From JAGOEF01 sp964511665 (lineage in GTDB: Bacteria > Bacteroidota > Bacteroidia > Bacteroidales > ML635J-15): a stretch of 64,000 bases of DNA. The stretch is from positions 1 through 64,000 of the forward strand of contig CAZEHA010000002.1 in assembly GCA_964511665.1 (NCBI GenBank). Reading direction: 5' to 3'. Within the stretch, counting starts at the first letter, position 1; every line of letters begins with the position of its first letter. Positions 63,346-64,000 of the stretch are shown one piece after another. Below the pieces are notes generated by a model, which did not search any database, was not told the DNA's origin, and worked only from the letters and a program-made list of their open reading frames with translations. Position numbers and translations under genes: made by a program.

Positions 63346-63708
63346 ATGAAATCAACACACAACATTCTGAGAATCGCACTATTTGCATGTATAGTTTTTT
63401 CGATGCTTGCAATAAGTGGATGTAAAAAAGAAAGCTATATGGTGAAGTATGAAGTAGTATGTTCACCCGATGGCTTTATTGTAAGCTATATGAATTCACT
63501 GGGCAGTTTGGCTCAGGCAGAAATTGGAACCGGCACCTGGTCAACTACTTTTGAGGCCGAACCCGAAACTTATGTTCAGCTAACAGCAATGGCCGACAAC
63601 GAAAATGCTACCATTACCGTTAATATTTATCACGACGAGGTGTTGTTCAAAACACTAAGCAGCACAGGCGATTTTGCTGTAGTAAGTGTGTCGGGGTTTT
63701 TACCATAA
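63346..63708 (+). CDS. Small lipoprotein, unknown
   Basis: The 120-aa protein has a signal peptide with lipobox AISGC (lipidation at Cys26), followed by Lys-Lys-Glu. The mature part of about 95 residues looks like a single Ig-like beta-sandwich (YEVVCSPDGFIVSYMNSLG, then TWSTTFEAEPETYVQLTAMA), similar to many small Bacteroidota lipoproteins of unknown role. It is on the same strand as the lipocalin-like gene and may share its transcript. Confidence 0.75.
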   Translation: MKSTHNILRIALFACIVFSMLAISGCKKESYMVKYEVVCSPDGFIVSYMNSLGSLAQAEIGTGTWSTTFEAEPETYVQLTAMADNENATITVNIYHDEVLFKTLSSTGDFAVVSVSGFLP

Positions 63709-63866
63709 TCGCAGTGCCGACGTTGGGCTGTAATCAATACGTTTTGCTTATTCAAAATTTACAAAACTACCGATAGCTAATAATTAACTCTTTAATCGCA
63801 AGCACTTAAAGAAAAAGTCGTTATGTTTCGATTATTGTTTGTATTTTGTGGCATCAAACTATTACT

Positions 63867-64000
63867 ATGAATTATAACTGTAGTTTTTGCGAATATAAAT
63901 CAACAGCAGCAAGTAAGCTAGAGAAACATGAAATTGAAAAGCTTGGTGCAAATTGCCTTAGCGTGAAGTTCAAAAAGGGCGACACAATTATCCGTCAGGG
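63867..64000 (+). CDS. Crp/Fnr-family transcription regulator (5' part only)
   Basis: Only the first 44 codons lie in the window. They start MNYNCSFCEYKSTAASKL and run into SVKFKKGDTIIRQG, the beta-roll entry that typifies the cyclic-nucleotide-binding-like domain of Crp/Fnr proteins. Cysteines lie at residues 5, 8 and 30. A CxxC pair near the N-terminus is reminiscent of Fnr cluster ligands, but the spacing differs and a full set cannot be checked here. The DNA-binding domain is beyond the edge. A palindrome of the right type lies 1.8 kb to the left, upstream of the Qmo-like operon. Confidence 0.8.
   Translation, partial: MNYNCSFCEYKSTAASKLEKHEIEKLGANCLSVKFKKGDTIIRQ

Noticed and set aside
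1..64000. tRNA, rRNA or tmRNA genes
   Set aside because: I looked in the intergenic gaps for cloverleaf-like GGTTCGAATCC segments and CCA ends and found none; all larger gaps are AT-rich or filled by the elements listed.

Overview
The window looks like chromosomal DNA of a member of Bacteroidota, probably class Bacteroidia. The evidence is several secreted proteins with type IX secretion (T9SS) sorting domains of both type A and type B, SprB-like repeat proteins, OmpA/PD40 envelope proteins, half-size TauE/SafE and DUF5606 proteins, a long SecA with a SEC-C tail, and repeated matches to the Bacteroidota -7 promoter motif TAnnTTTG. I cannot name a genus. No rRNA, tRNA or CRISPR array was seen.

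Layout. 1-6.1 kb: a small secreted ORF, an orphan sensor histidine kinase with a periplasmic solute-binding domain, and a 1314-aa SprB-repeat protein. 6.4-10.8 kb: a ppk1-ppx polyphosphate pair faces a translationally coupled pair (SpoU-type RNA methyltransferase and SAM methyltransferase). The gap between them holds REP-like palindromes and a 155-bp-period tandem duplication. 10.9-12.6 kb: a T9SS beta-helix protein gene interrupted by one in-frame TAA. 12.9-24.5 kb: mostly housekeeping genes (M16 peptidase, FkbM methyltransferase, class II aldolase, smpB with a Yip1-like gene, miaA, pnp, rpsO, aroQ, xerD), with several clear intrinsic terminators. 24.6-37.9 kb: a secreted SagB-type nitroreductase, a 1566-aa T9SS adhesin, a GH13 enzyme resembling trehalose synthase, a CAP protein, an M20 amidohydrolase, a half-size TauE/SafE protein, a 1075-aa peptidase-MA-like/propeller/barrel protein and a YpsA-like protein. 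38-51.2 kb: secA, then an envelope block on the plus strand (TPR protein, two PD40-OmpA paralogues, an ABC permease, a DUF5606 protein and a VWA-OmpA protein). 51.2-56.1 kb: two T9SS paralogues and a lipoprotein produced by tandem duplication and partial deletion, an RNA-like structured leader, and an IS4-family transposase remnant.

56.2-61.9 kb is the most interesting part. It is a compact minus-strand operon, read as DsrE2-like, TusA, MvhD-like, QmoA-like HdrA, a second HdrA with an N-terminal Hdr domain, a small winged-helix-like protein, and a QmoC-like HdrC/membrane fusion. It joins sulfur-carrier proteins to a membrane-linked heterodisulfide-reductase-type electron-transfer module. No HdrB, AprAB or DsrAB is encoded in the window. 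A perfect Crp/Fnr-type palindrome lies upstream of the first gene, and a Crp/Fnr-family regulator begins at the right edge. I infer a sulfane-sulfur (persulfide) relay coupled to the quinone pool; its substrate and direction are unknown.
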